A DNA stretch of 64,000 nt from Acidobacteriota bacterium (GCA_021323895.1 JAJPKD010000174.1:1-64000), one strand, 5' to 3'; shown: positions 38,701 through 49,400, counted from the first letter of the stretch. Notes: generated from the sequence alone by a model not told the origin. Numbers and translations: made by a program.

Positions 38701-39366
38701 TTTCCTGTAGCGCGTTCGGATTGGGCAACGGCACAGTGTCAAAGTGCGCGAGGTTGAAATCGTTAACGTTGATGCCTTGCAGCGTCACGCTGTTGTCGCT
38801 CGTTCGTTGTCCGTTAACGGTGACGTCCGCGGTACCGCGACCCGCGCTGCGAACATCAGTCGGCTCGCCGGTGACGCCTGTCGATAGGTTGAGCAGGAAG
38901 AGAAAGTTTGGTGAAGCTAGCGGCAGCGAGCGTAGCGTTGCGGCATCCAGCGCCTGGCCAGTGGTCGCGCTCGACGGATTGATCAGCGTCGGCGTAGCTT
39001 CGACGTTAACCGTCTCAGAGATGTTACCCGGTTCAGCGAAACGTCCTGGCGCGTGGATTCAGTGATGCGAACTTGCACCTCGGCAATGACCGCCTTCTTG
39101 AAGTTCGCCGCCGAAATCTCGATCCGGTAACGACCCGGCGGCAGAAGCGTCACCGAATATCCACCATCATCACTGGTGCTGACGGTGCGCTCGGCTTTTC
39201 CGGTAGCGTCACTGATGACGACTACACTTGCGCCACTCACCAAAGCACCGTTCTTATCTGTGACGAGGCCGGTGATGCCACCGGTTTGGTTCGCCTGTGC
39301 TGCGGCGACCACACACAAAAGACCGAGAAGCACCCCGCTTGCTAAAACGCGCATAACACTACGCAT
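35735..39366 (-). pseudogene. Oar-like TonB-dependent-receptor-type protein, frameshifted near 39030
   Basis: AAAGGAGG precedes ATG 39366. The first frame gives a signal peptide and carboxypeptidase-regulatory domain (G-L-V-T-D-K-N-G-A-L-V-S-G-A-S) as far as Q-D-V-S-L-N, then drifts into a short Arg/Leu tail. One base added at plus-strand 39026-39034 (ACCCGG) restores P-G-N-I-S-E-T-V-N-V-E-A-T-P-T-L and leads without a gap into the plug (V-T-V-N-G-Q-R-T-S-D-N-S) and the barrel to 35735. Together this is about 1210 residues, the usual Oar-like size. The C terminus is Tyr-Thr-His instead of the usual aromatic final residue. One-base loss in a C-run: real decay or assembly error. Confidence 0.8.
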
Positions 39367-39677
39367 CGCTACTGCCTCCTTTTCTGTCGAGAACCGTTTG
39401 GACCAATGCCGACTCTGGGGCGTCGGCGGACTAAGTGGAAAAGACTCTGGTCTAGTGTTAGGCAACCAATGTTCCCTTATCGAGCGGCGAGACCATCATT
39501 CGATCAAAGGCGCAAATGCGCGAATAACGAGCAGTCGAGTTACGCACGCAGAGATACTAAACCAAAATTCTGTTGAATATTCGAAATATCGGATTTAACT
39601 GCAGTGGTTGGCCCGGAAGGAGGGCCTGAGTTAGTCATCCAACTTTATAGAAGCATCCACGAAAATTCAGAAAGCGA
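39367..39677. other. 311-bp intergenic region without a gene
   Basis: The upstream region of the receptor gene (its Shine-Dalgarno is at 39375-39383) and downstream region of the membrane gene at 39678. A weak GGCCC/GGGCC hairpin (about 39610-39626) without T-run is the only structure seen. No promoter could be named. Confidence 0.4.
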
Positions 39678-40781
39678 TCACTGTCGCGGCTGCGCAGAGT
39701 AATTCAAGCCGAGCACGGTGCCAGTGGGCATCTGCATCGGCGGAGGCGGGACAAATTTCGGAGCCCGTCCAGTCACTAACGCCGGCGCGAATGGCGATAC
39801 GACGTTGGGCAGGGTGGGCATCTCTGGCAATTGGCGCGCGGCCATCAATTCGATGTCGTAACCTTCGTGTCGCACTCGCTCATCGACGTAGAGCAACGAC
39901 AGACCGAGCATCCAAATGGGCGCGAGCATGATTTGGCTGCATTGCAGGATGACTTCGTATCCGATGGCGTACCAGGTCGGCGAGTTCGAACCGAATGGCG
40001 ACAGATCGACGCCGTTCAAATAGCCGTACCAACTCAGCGGGATCATCAACAGCATCAACGCGGAATAGGTCGCGAAGAAAGTAAACAACGCCATCGCCAT
40101 CAAGCGTCTGACATTGCCGCTCGCCAGCGAGAAGCTGCGGCCAATCGCCGCGAGCACGCCCTTGCCTTCGACCAGCATCGCCTGCGGCACATAAGCCATG
40201 CGACCCGCGAGCATGAAGAACAAAACCAGTCCGGCGCTAATTCCCGCGACCACGCCAATCCCGCCAATGATCGCGGATATCCAGGGCGAAATCATCGCGC
40301 TGAATCCGATGGCCGCAAACAAAACGAACGTGAAGAACATGTAGGCCATCGACGCTACCATGGCCGCGAACGCTAACCAGAAAGCCACGAGAAGGCTGGC
40401 TCCCAACAGACTCCAGAACCGCGATTTCACGGCGCGATAGGTGGTCCGCGCGCTGACCGGTTCATTCCACAGAAGATGCGAAACCAGATTGCGCGTGGCC
40501 CCGCCCATCACGACCAAACTGAAGAGGAAACCGCAGGCGATGATTCCAATGCCACCGATGATAAGCAAGACATACAAAGCGACATTCAGATCGCTCGACG
40601 TAGAACCAATCGCGCGAACGGCAATGGTCGTGATCGTCCAGCCCAGGGCCGAGACCAGCACCGGCGGCGCTGCAATTCTAATGAGCGTGAGAAAGTGGTG
40701 GCGATAGAGTCGCACTGCACGATCGATCAGATCGCCCGCGCCCAGCGGAGCCAACGCAAGCTCGTTAGACGTAGAGTTCAT
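39678..40781 (-). CDS. multi-pass membrane protein of unknown function
   Basis: 367 aa. A short soluble start (G-D-L-I-D-R-A-V-R-L-Y-R-H-H-F) is followed by about six hydrophobic helices and a Pro-rich soluble tail. The opening resembles membrane domains of the YciC/GdpP-type, glycerophosphoryl-diester-phosphodiesterase-associated proteins often found near SpoIIM/DUF4129 genes. No catalytic motifs are visible. It could belong to the same envelope set as the MoxR operon 5 kb away (inference). Confidence 0.7.
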   Translation of the reverse strand: MNSTSNELALAPLGAGDLIDRAVRLYRHHFLTLIRIAAPPVLVSALGWTITTIAVRAIGSTSSDLNVALYVLLIIGGIGIIACGFLFSLVVMGGATRNLVSHLLWNEPVSARTTYRAVKSRFWSLLGASLLVAFWLAFAAMVASMAYMFFTFVLFAAIGFSAMISPWISAIIGGIGVVAGISAGLVLFFMLAGRMAYVPQAMLVEGKGVLAAIGRSFSLASGNVRRLMAMALFTFFATYSALMLLMIPLSWYGYLNGVDLSPFGSNSPTWYAIGYEVILQCSQIMLAPIWMLGLSLLYVDERVRHEGYDIELMAARQLPEMPTLPNVVSPFAPALVTGRAPKFVPPPPMQMPTGTVLGLNYSAQPRQ

Positions 40782-40815
40782 CGCTCGAAGATAATGACCA
40801 ATCCGGAAGTCTCGA

Positions 40816-41595
40816 TCAAGGTTTCAAATTAGATCTGCTTCGCTCCAGCTGAGGAAGGTCATGGAACGACGCGCGCCGCGAGCAGAAAAGATTAAAGCGA
40901 ACAATAAACCACAGCGCGCTTAACGCATCGCGCGCGCGAATCTTCTTTCCCTGGTCGTAAGTCCTTCCGTAGTAGCTAATTGGTACTTCGTAAATCGAGC
41001 AACGTAGCTTGGCGACTTTTGCCGTAACTTCGACTTCAAAGCCGAAGCCTTTCGAAACAATGATCATGCTGCGAATGATCTCGCCGCGAAAGGCCTTATA
41101 GCCGGTTTCAATATCAGTCATGTTCAGGTTCGTCAGCACGTTGGAAACAATGGTGAGCAGCTTGTTGGCGATAAAGTGATGGAAGTACAAGACGCGCGCC
41201 GCACGTCGCACCAGAAACCGCGAACCAAACACCACGTCAGCGTGTCCACCCAGAATCGGACCGATGAGCAGTGGAATCTCGCTCGGATCGTACTCAAGAT
41301 CGGCGTCCTGAATCATGACGATGTCGCCCTTTGTCAGACTAATGCCGGCCCGCAGCGCCGCAGTCTTGCCTCGATTGCGATCGAGGGCCGTGAAGACGAC
41401 GTTCGCATGCGCGCGAGCCAACTGATCTGCGAGTTGGGCAGAGCCATCAGTAGAACCATCGTCCACGATGATGATTTCGAGTAACTGATCCAACTCGAGG
41501 AGTTTGGCCACAACTTGGGCCAGCGTCGATACTTCTTTATAGAGCGGTATGACCACCGACAAGCAACGTGAATCATTCTCGTTAATTCGCATCAT
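40816..41595 (-). CDS. family 2 glycosyltransferase (dolichol-phosphate-mannose-synthase-like)
   Basis: 259 aa GT-A fold. V-V-I-P-L-Y-K-E at the N terminus, I-I-I-V-D-D-G-S-T-D-G-S, the metal-binding D-A-D-L-E-Y-D and the acceptor segment D-I-E-T-G-Y-K-A-F-R. There is no C-terminal membrane helix, so it resembles the short DPM1-type enzymes that load a sugar onto a polyprenyl phosphate. The adjacent gene encodes a PMT/ArnT-type membrane glycosyltransferase, which would use such a lipid-linked sugar. Confidence 0.87.
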   Translation of the reverse strand: MMRINENDSRCLSVVIPLYKEVSTLAQVVAKLLELDQLLEIIIVDDGSTDGSAQLADQLARAHANVVFTALDRNRGKTAALRAGISLTKGDIVMIQDADLEYDPSEIPLLIGPILGGHADVVFGSRFLVRRAARVLYFHHFIANKLLTIVSNVLTNLNMTDIETGYKAFRGEIIRSMIIVSKGFGFEVEVTAKVAKLRCSIYEVPISYYGRTYDQGKKIRARDALSALWFIVRFNLFCSRRASFHDLPQLERSRSNLKP

Positions 41596-41617
41596 GTGGT
41601 CGTTCCCAGCATCCGGC

Positions 41618-43915
41618 TCAACGGCGTGGCTTTGCTGACGAAGCTCGCGATCGACAAAAGGCGATAGCCTGTTCGATCTGCGCGGCCTGTTCGGATGCTT
41701 GCGCCGCGCGAGCCAGATTCAGCGCGGTTTCAAGCCGGGCGATCGCATTCTCGAAGAGACTTGCGTTGATGTAAGCCTGGGCCAAATGCAACTGCATCTC
41801 AATGGACTCAGGGGCGAGTCTTGCCGCCGTCTCGTACTGCGATGCTGCTTCAGCCTGCCGGCCCAAACGCATCAGCACGTCCCCGAAGTTCACGCGAATG
41901 CCCGCATTGTCGGGCTGTAGCTGGACAGCACGATTCAAGTGTTCGATCGCCGCGTTGTGATCTCCCTTTTCATCGAGAGCGATCGCCAGATTACTGTGCG
42001 TCCCGGCATCATCGGGCTTTAGTTTCAATGCGCCTTCATAATGTTGAATCGCCTCGTCCAGCTTTCCGTTCTGCTGTAGAGCAATGGCGATCCCGTTGTG
42101 CGTGGCGGCGTCATTCGGATCCAATTTGAGCGCGGCTTGGTATTCCACAATTGCGTCGGAGCGTTTGTCAGCGCGCGTGAGCGCATTGCCCAAATTGCGA
42201 TGAATCGGGGCCACGTCAGGTCGAATACGCACAGCCTCGCGAAAGTGTTCGATCGCACCGAGTGGCCTGCCGGTTTCCAGCAGTGTCAAAGCCATGGCCG
42301 CATGAGCGTCAAAGAAATTCGGCATCAATTTGGTCGCCGCATCGAATTCGTCGAGCGCTTCGTCTTTTCGCCCGGCCGAATTTAACGCCACGCCCAGACT
42401 GAAATGCGCCGGCGCGTAATCCGGAGATTCCTTCACCGCATCCTGGAGCATTGGGATAGCGTTGCCAAGCTGGCCCATGCGCATCAACTCTTCGCCCACG
42501 TTGATTTTCGTTTCGTCAGCGAACGTGCGCGGCCAGACATTGATTGGCACCGCAACGACAGCCGCGACGATGAGGGCCGGCAGCCAATCTCGCTTTGCGC
42601 CACGCCAAATCGTGGAAATCGACGAGAGCCCGGCCGCAGCAAACATAATCGCGATCGGAATCAGCGGATATCGATATCGCGCCACGACGTAGAAGATCGC
42701 GACGGCCAAAGCAAGTCCCGCAAACATTGCGTAAAGAACCCAGAGCCGGCGCCAATCTTTTCGCATGAGCCATGCGCCGAAAACAGCGAGCGGCAGAATG
42801 ACGCCAAAGCTGAACCATAAGAGACTGCGCAGCAGCAGCGAATAGCTCGAATATGCTTCGAGCGATTCAGTATCGACGAGTTCTTTCGCCGTAAACGTCA
42901 ACAGGAACTTTCGGCCCATCAAACGCAGCCATTCACCGGGTTGGCTCTTGGCGTAATCAAGCGAACGACGGACCCAATAATTCGAGATCTCATTTGGCGA
43001 GAGCTTGCGACCGAGCGCCGTCTCGGCTAACTGGCGTGCGTCGTCTCTTTCGTAGGCTGCATTGCCATGACCTGGGACGAGAGGCTCGTATGAACCGCTG
43101 GCGCCGGGATGGTTTCCGATATAAAGATTCGATCCGAGCTGCGAAGTCGAGATCAGAAATTCACCACCGACTCGATAATTACGAAAGCCAACCGGCAGCA
43201 GCACGATCGCGATTCCAGCCGAAAAGATCGCGGCCCAGCCGATTCGTTTGGTCATCCGCGATTCGCGAAAACTGATCAGCAGCCAGACGATTGCAATTGG
43301 AATCAGCACGCGCGCGTTCTCGCGATTTAGTGTTAGCAATCCGAGCGCAACTCCCGCGCACAGCAACCAAATCCATTTTCGGCGCCCGAGAAACAAAGCG
43401 AGCGACGCCAGGATCGCCGTCATCAGAAACAGATCCAACGACGATTTTTGAATCAAGCCATCAAAGAAGATCGCGGGCGGATAGATCGCCAGCAGCGCCG
43501 CACTAATCAGACCAACGCGCCAATCGAAGAACAGCTTGCCCGCGATGCCGAGCAACGCGCACGAGACACCACCCAGCAATGCCTGCACAATTCGAACGAC
43601 GATTAACTGATGTCCGGCAAGCTTGAAAATAATCGCGAGGAAGTATGGATACAGCGGTGTCTGATAGAACACGTCGTGACCGATCCATTGACCGCCGGCA
43701 ATTTCCTGCGCCCACGAATCATATTGCCGCGCATCGCCGATGACTACCGCAAGCAGAGGACCCTGGCGCAGCTCCTGGAGGTAAATGACTCGAAAGACGA
43801 AAGCGAGGATGGCGATCAGAAAAAGAAACAGCAGCCATCTGTCACTGCGCGCTCGCTGAAGAAAATTGGTATGGAACGGCAAGGCCGGTAGCCTGACTGA
43901 TTGCCGCGGAAGCAA
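41618..43915 (-). CDS. PMT/GT39-type membrane glycosyltransferase fused to a TPR array
   Basis: 765 aa. Residues ~30-460 hold about 10-12 membrane helices. An acidic G-D-A-R-Q-Y-D-S-W-A segment sits in the first outer loop, as in GT39/ArnT-like enzymes that use polyprenyl-phosphate sugars. Residues ~470-740 are about eight TPR units (repeats of A-x-x-x-x-G-x-A-L). The start is probably TTG 43915; there is no ATG before the first helix. The GT2 gene lies 22 bp downstream. The target could be a protein held by the TPR part (inference). Confidence 0.82.
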   Translation of the reverse strand: MLPRQSVRLPALPFHTNFLQRARSDRWLLFLFLIAILAFVFRVIYLQELRQGPLLAVVIGDARQYDSWAQEIAGGQWIGHDVFYQTPLYPYFLAIIFKLAGHQLIVVRIVQALLGGVSCALLGIAGKLFFDWRVGLISAALLAIYPPAIFFDGLIQKSSLDLFLMTAILASLALFLGRRKWIWLLCAGVALGLLTLNRENARVLIPIAIVWLLISFRESRMTKRIGWAAIFSAGIAIVLLPVGFRNYRVGGEFLISTSQLGSNLYIGNHPGASGSYEPLVPGHGNAAYERDDARQLAETALGRKLSPNEISNYWVRRSLDYAKSQPGEWLRLMGRKFLLTFTAKELVDTESLEAYSSYSLLLRSLLWFSFGVILPLAVFGAWLMRKDWRRLWVLYAMFAGLALAVAIFYVVARYRYPLIPIAIMFAAAGLSSISTIWRGAKRDWLPALIVAAVVAVPINVWPRTFADETKINVGEELMRMGQLGNAIPMLQDAVKESPDYAPAHFSLGVALNSAGRKDEALDEFDAATKLMPNFFDAHAAMALTLLETGRPLGAIEHFREAVRIRPDVAPIHRNLGNALTRADKRSDAIVEYQAALKLDPNDAATHNGIAIALQQNGKLDEAIQHYEGALKLKPDDAGTHSNLAIALDEKGDHNAAIEHLNRAVQLQPDNAGIRVNFGDVLMRLGRQAEAASQYETAARLAPESIEMQLHLAQAYINASLFENAIARLETALNLARAAQASEQAAQIEQAIAFCRSRASSAKPRR

Positions 43916-43951
43916 TAGCAGCGGCGAAGTAAGATCGATTCGCGAAACGAA

Positions 43952-44695
43952 CTAATACTCAAGTTCACCCTGATAGTTCATGTTTGCAATCTTGAAGCGA
44001 CGATCGATTTTTATGCCGCCGGGAAATTGCGCGAAGAAGCGAAGTTCGGTGGTGTTGGGTTCTACAAACGGCTTTTGATCAGGGAAACGTAGAAAGATGA
44101 ATCTCGCGCCGAAGCCGTCCTTTCCCGGCGGCACGTACTCTTCAAGGAAGAGTTGCTTGCCGTCATTGCGCTGCAGATAAGTGTTGTTCTTAAGTGTGCC
44201 GGTCACGGCGCTGTTGAATGCCTGCATCACGCGATTGCCATATCGCTGATCGTTTGATTCATAAGCGACGGTGACAATGATCGAGTTCTCCGCCTTTACT
44301 TCCGCGAAGTTGCGCAGCCTTTCAACTGCGTCATCGGGTAATTTCTGTTGCAATATTAACTGCCGCGCGTGCGCTTCTCTGATGGGCCGGGCCGAGAAAA
44401 GACGCACGTGATACTTGATATCAATTGCCTGGTTGGTTGCGCCCTGTGCCTCGCGGGAACCCGTGGTTGAGGTTACGCCGGCGCCATTTACTCCGGGCGC
44501 GCTGGTGGGTGAAAAGAACGATTGCGAAGTATCGGTTTCAACTTGCGTCTGCGCCCACGGCGAATCTTCGAGGATCTTCTGGGCTTCTTTCTTAGACCAG
44601 TCGGTCCACGGCTTCTCGGCTTTTTGCGCAAAGGCTGCCGATAGCACGAGCAAAGTTGCGACTGAAACGCCCACCATAATGTTAATGGTTTTCAT
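43952..44695 (-). CDS. exported protein, third copy of a DSPW/LEY paralogue trio
   Basis: 247 aa. Signal peptide (to Ala-Gln near residue 24), then K-P-W-T-D-W-S-K-K-E-A-Q-K-I-L-E-D-S-P-W shared with the two genes upstream. A Ser/Thr/Gly-rich variable linker follows, then the conserved core (L-F-S-A-R-P-I-R-E-A, Y-L-Q-R-N-D-G-K) and the exact C terminus G-E-L-E-Y. I know no named family. The opening and the invariant LEY end suggest an export or envelope role, but function is unknown. Last of a three-gene minus-strand unit, 34 bp after the second copy. Confidence 0.7.
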   Translation of the reverse strand: MKTINIMVGVSVATLLVLSAAFAQKAEKPWTDWSKKEAQKILEDSPWAQTQVETDTSQSFFSPTSAPGVNGAGVTSTTGSREAQGATNQAIDIKYHVRLFSARPIREAHARQLILQQKLPDDAVERLRNFAEVKAENSIIVTVAYESNDQRYGNRVMQAFNSAVTGTLKNNTYLQRNDGKQLFLEEYVPPGKDGFGARFIFLRFPDQKPFVEPNTTELRFFAQFPGGIKIDRRFKIANMNYQGELEY

Positions 44696-44729
44696 ACGCG
44701 CGCCTTCCGTGATCTCGAAACGCAGTCAG

Positions 44730-45509
44730 TCAGTACTCAAGTTTCTGATCGAAAACCATATCACTGACTTTGTAACGCATGTCGAGTTTGAAAGAATCGT
44801 TGAACTGGGCAAAGAACCTCACGCTGCCGCTGTCGGATTTCAAGAACGGCTCGCCATCGACCAGCCGCGGGAAGATAAACTTCGCGCCGAGGCCATCAGA
44901 AATCGGCGGCAGATATTCCATCAGAAATAATCGCTTGCCATCCTGACGTTCGAGGTACGTAGTGTTTTTTAAGGTGCCGGTCGTCGCGCTGTTGATTTGC
45001 TGCATCACGGGCCCCGAGAAACGTCGATCGTTTGAATCAACCGTCACGGCAATCACCACGTACGAGCTGAAGTCGCGCTCCACAAACGCCTGAAGCTGCT
45101 GCGCCAACTCTTCCTTCTTGTTTTGCTGTGAAGAGAGGATCATTTTCGCGAACGCCTGGCGAATGGGACGCGCCGAAAGAAAACAGATGCGATAGGAAAC
45201 GTGAATCTCTTCGTTCACGGCACCGCGATCGGTGCGATTGTTGTTTACGCTTTGCTGGGACGTGGAGGGAGCGCGCGAAGCAGCCTGGCCGACCGCCGAC
45301 GTTCCTGGTTTCGTCGGCGAATAGAACATCTCGGAAGCGTCTGTGTCCACTTGCACTTGCGACCAGGGCGAGTTTGAAAGCAATCGTTCCGCGTCCTTGC
45401 GCGACATCTCCATCCAAGACGAATCTTTCCGCTGCCCCGATGCCACGATTGCCAGCAGCAACGAAGTCACGATGATGGCTAGTGAGGAAATTCGAAATCG
45501 AAGTTTCAT
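44730..45509 (-). CDS. exported protein, second copy of the DSPW/LEY trio
   Basis: 259 aa. Signal peptide (to about residue 25), W-M-E-M-S-R-K-D-A-E-R-L-L-S-N-S-P-W, a variable linker, then the conserved C-F-L-S-A-R-P-I-R-Q-A-F, Y-L-E-R-Q-D-G-K-R and G-A-K-F-I-F-P-R core and the C terminus Q-K-L-E-Y. It starts 7 bp after the first copy's stop, so it is very likely translated with it. The linker differs strongly between copies while the two ends are conserved. Confidence 0.7.
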   Translation of the reverse strand: MKLRFRISSLAIIVTSLLLAIVASGQRKDSSWMEMSRKDAERLLSNSPWSQVQVDTDASEMFYSPTKPGTSAVGQAASRAPSTSQQSVNNNRTDRGAVNEEIHVSYRICFLSARPIRQAFAKMILSSQQNKKEELAQQLQAFVERDFSSYVVIAVTVDSNDRRFSGPVMQQINSATTGTLKNTTYLERQDGKRLFLMEYLPPISDGLGAKFIFPRLVDGEPFLKSDSGSVRFFAQFNDSFKLDMRYKVSDMVFDQKLEY

Positions 45510-45516
45510 CGTCTGC

Positions 45517-46275
45517 TCAGTATTCCAACTTACCGTCGTACATCATGTCCGCAACTTTGAAGCGGCGGTTCACCTTAACAACTTTGCTCAACTCAATATA
45601 GACACGGACTTCACCGCTGCCGGCGTCGATGAATGGCGCGCCATCCAGCGTGCGTGGAAAGATGAATTTGGCGCCCATTCCATCCTGAATCGGCGCGCGA
45701 TAATCCGTGAGCGAAACTCGCTTGCCATCTTTGCGCTCAAGGTAGCTGGTGGTCTTCAGCACGTTGGCGTCGGCGCTGGCAATCTCCTGCATGGCGGGCG
45801 CGAGCCGTTTCTTGTCCGTGCCATCGATAAGCAACGTGACCACCACATAATCCGCAAAGTCTCGATCGACAAAGGTCCTCAGCTCGGCGACTTTCTCTTT
45901 AGCCAGCTCAGGCCGCTGCAATTCGATCATGCGAATGAAGGCCGCGCGGACCGGACGAGCTGAAAGAAAGGAAACCCGATAGTTGACCGACAATGCCGCG
46001 CTCTTTCGTCCCAAAGTTTCGCCAGACTCGGAAGCGTTCTTCTGCGCGTCGGTCATTACCATGTTAGCGGTGCTTCGGTTTTCCGCGGCCGTGGTGATTG
46101 CCGGGCCGGCCGTGCTGGTCTCGCTCAAATCTTTTTGCGTCTGGGCCCAGGGCGAATCAGTCAGTATCTTGAGGGCTTCCTTTTCGTTCCACTCGGTCCA
46201 GGGTTTGGTCTTCTGAGCTGATGCTGAAACGGCGAGCAAAGCGATAAAGATCGCGACAGTTAGAGTTCTTTTCAT
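45517..46275 (-). CDS. exported protein, first copy of the DSPW/LEY trio
   Basis: 252 aa from ATG 46275. GAGG lies 5 bases upstream, and the frame continues 15 codons further but without signal-peptide character. Signal peptide to S-A-S-A-Q, then K-P-W-T-E-W-N-E-K-E-A-L-K-I-L-T-D-S-P-W, linker, F-L-S-A-R-P-V-R-A-A-F, Y-L-E-R-K-D-G-K-R, G-A-K-F-I-F-P-R and C terminus G-K-L-E-Y. It heads the trio. All three copies have similar length and order of motifs, consistent with tandem duplication and divergence. Confidence 0.7.
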   Translation of the reverse strand: MKRTLTVAIFIALLAVSASAQKTKPWTEWNEKEALKILTDSPWAQTQKDLSETSTAGPAITTAAENRSTANMVMTDAQKNASESGETLGRKSAALSVNYRVSFLSARPVRAAFIRMIELQRPELAKEKVAELRTFVDRDFADYVVVTLLIDGTDKKRLAPAMQEIASADANVLKTTSYLERKDGKRVSLTDYRAPIQDGMGAKFIFPRTLDGAPFIDAGSGEVRVYIELSKVVKVNRRFKVADMMYDGKLEY

Positions 46276-46415
46276 AACGCCTCGCAGTGAATGATTTGGA
46301 ATTGTATTGGTAGAGCGCAAACATCTTCCGGTCGGACGAAAAGTTGGCTGATTCTTTCAAATCAACGCAGCGAACGCAAGCGATTTATTATTGCTATGCG
46401 CACGTGGCTGGACGG

Positions 46416-46450
46416 GAAAAAGGGAGAGGAACCCGAAAGTTCCTCTCCCT
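46416..46450 (-). terminator. terminator of the receptor gene at 46477
   Basis: 11-bp perfect stem AGGGAGAGGAA (46421-46431) with TTCCTCTCCCT (46440-46450), 8-nt loop. The plus-strand A-run before it gives the minus-strand T-run. Confidence 0.85.
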
Positions 46451-46476
46451 GAAACAAAGCATCATTTATCGACGCT

Positions 46477-49400
46477 TTAGAAGTTAAGTCTCAACACAAG
46501 CTGGATGAGACGGCCACCCGGATCGTTCGTGGTTGACACGTCCTGATAAGCCGCCGTGTAACGACCGAAGAAGCCAGAAGTAAGACCTCCCGGTGCGTTG
46601 ACGTCGTTGTTAGCGGCGCCGACGATCCAGTTGATGTTGTTAAAGGCGTTCAAGGCTTCCGCGCGCATTTCCAAATTCAAACGCTCGGTGAACCTGATCT
46701 TCTTCACCAGGCTCAAATCAAAGCGGAAGAACGCTGGGCCTTTGAGGACCAAGTTGTTGAATCCGCATTGACCATTGTAGCCCTGGGTGCAGTTATTGAA
46801 CCCAGCCGGGGCGATGAAGCGTCCCGTTGGTGCTCCCTGCGTATAGACAGCGCCCGCCGAAGTGAAGCTGACGTTGTTAGCTTTGAAGGTGTTCTGGCGA
46901 ATATCGAACGGCAGGAAGTAAACCTGACCGCTGAAAGCGCTGCCGTCTGAATTTGGTTGGTCACGATAGACACCAACCGCATTCTGTAAGTCCTTCTTGG
47001 ACATACCGACGAGCTGAACGTTGCCAAAGCTAAACGGCGAGCCGCTCTGGATGCGAACGTTGCCGTTAAAGGTCCAACCGCCCAAGAATCCGTTCACGAT
47101 GCCGTGAGCGTCCGAAAGGAAAGTCTTCCCGCGGCCAACCGGCAACTCGTAAATGAAGTTTGTCTTGAACGCCTGCGTGATATCGAAAGGCGCCACGTCC
47201 CTGCGCAGATGAAAATCGCGCAAGGTCGCCGGCTGATCGAATACTACCGAGCTGCTGGCGTATGAATTTACGAGCGCTTTGCCAAACGTGTAGTTGGACT
47301 GAATCAGCAAACCTTGCGACATGCGACGACGGAATTCAACCGTCACCGCGTCATACCAGGTTTGGTTGTTGTTGGTGATTAGGAACGCGCCACCGCGTTT
47401 GCCGGGGTTGACCAAAAAGAAGTTGGCTGGAACTCCCCAAGCAGTTCGGTTCGGTCCAAACGTTGCTTCATTGGTTGCTGAGGCCAGGGTTCCCGCGAAG
47501 CCGCCGCAGCAACGTCGGCCACCCGGATCCGGATTGAGCGGATTCAGGAAACCCAGCAAGGTGGTATTAGCCCATAGCGTGCTCGCGTAGTGCGCCGGAT
47601 TGTTTACATCGGCGGGAGCGCCGCCAACCGTTGTGCTCTGAAACTGCTTGAACAGAATCGGCAAGGGAACGGTACCGGTGCCGGCCCCGAAGTATTTCAT
47701 TGTGAACCCGCGACCAGCGGCAAGATTCGCGAGCGCGTTACCTTGGGCGCGCTTGAACTCATCGAGGAACCCATTCTCGAAGACATTGACCTCATTGAGA
47801 TCTACTTGTCTCCAGAGCTGATGGCCGCGATTCCCAACGTAGCGAATTTCGAAGACGTTGTCCTTGTTGATTTCGCGCTGGATGCCCAACGTCCAGGATT
47901 CAACATAGCCCGTCTTGAGGTTCGGTAAGAACCCGTTGACTGAGTCGGTGATGAATCCCGTATTGGGAAAAGTCGGCGCGCTGGGCAGCGTCCCTGCCGT
48001 TGTTCCAAATGCCGGGGGCGCGGGCAAACCGTTGCGGAAATAATTTCCAAAGGTCAACGCATACGGAGTTCCGGTGATGTTCTGTGTCGCGTCAATGGTC
48101 TGACCAGGGTTCGCAGCCATGATGCTCAAGAACGTGTTCGTACCTTCGCGCACGTAGGCCATCGAGAAACCGCCGCGCAGGACTGTCTTACCTGAATCGC
48201 CAACCAGTCTCCGCAACATGCCGTGCTTGAAGTTCGGACTCCAGGTGAAGCCTACGCTCGGAGCAAAGTTTCCATACTGCGTATTGTAAGTCTTGGCGCC
48301 TTTCGGGAACTGCGTGAAGGTGCTTGGTCCACCTGATAACGTTCCCGGCTTGAACAGATTTCCTTCGCCAGATTCGCCGAACAATCCCGCATAACTAACC
48401 TGAGTTAACGTATTGTTCAGTGATTGGAAAGGCCCTTGAACTTCCCAGCGCAAACCACCCGTCAGAGTAATGTTTGGCCGGAAGCGCCAGGTGTCCTGAG
48501 CATAGATACCGTACTCCTGTTGCTGAGCGCGGCTCGTGAACTGACCCTGGACGGTGTATTTGTTGGTGTCTTCGCTCAAGCCCGCATATCGAGCAATCGA
48601 GGAAATGCGCCCCGTCAACATGGCATAAAAGTTCGCGGCGTTTGCCTGCTGACTAACCGTAGGCTGCAACGACGCGAACGCGTTGAATGCAGTCGCATCA
48701 CCGGCGAGGGTTGAACTGACACCAAAGTTAACCTGCGGCACTACAGTCTGGTCGACAATCCATAGATTGATTCGCGTGAAGCTAGTGCCAAAGTTGAACG
48801 AGTGATTGCCGTGGACCCAGTTCACGTTATCGGTGAACTGCTTCACCGGTGAGTTGCGGCGTTCCGGCGCGCGCGTCGCGGTAGCCGTGTTCACGCCAAA
48901 GCCGGGACTGTTGATGTTCAGACTGGTGAACCCCTGATTTTCGAATTGGGCCGGCGTGACTTCCGCAAAGAAGAAACTGGTGCCACCCACCAAGCCAAAA
49001 CGGGCTTCGTTAGTCAGATTTGGCGAAAGGGTCCAACGCCAGGCCGACGTGTTCGAGAAACGATTTGACGTCTGCGCCGCGTGATTTGGGAATCCCGGGA
49101 AGACCGGATCGACTGAGTTGAGAAAATCCGCCACCGAGTCGAACTGCTGATAGTTCGAAATGTTCTCGAGGTGATGTTTCTTTCCCAGGTTCGCATCCAA
49201 TCTAACTGTCGGGAACCGGCGCGTCTGGCCGCCGATATTAAAGAAACCGAACTGCTGAAGATTGGGATTGCTGGCCACGTTTGTGAAGACCGCGTTCACA
49301 CTGTTCGCCGCCGATCGAATGCTATTAAGAAGCGTCCGGATCGTCGGATCGAGAGTGTTAATCAAGCCAGCCGTTCCCGCCATCGCCAAAACGTCAACCG

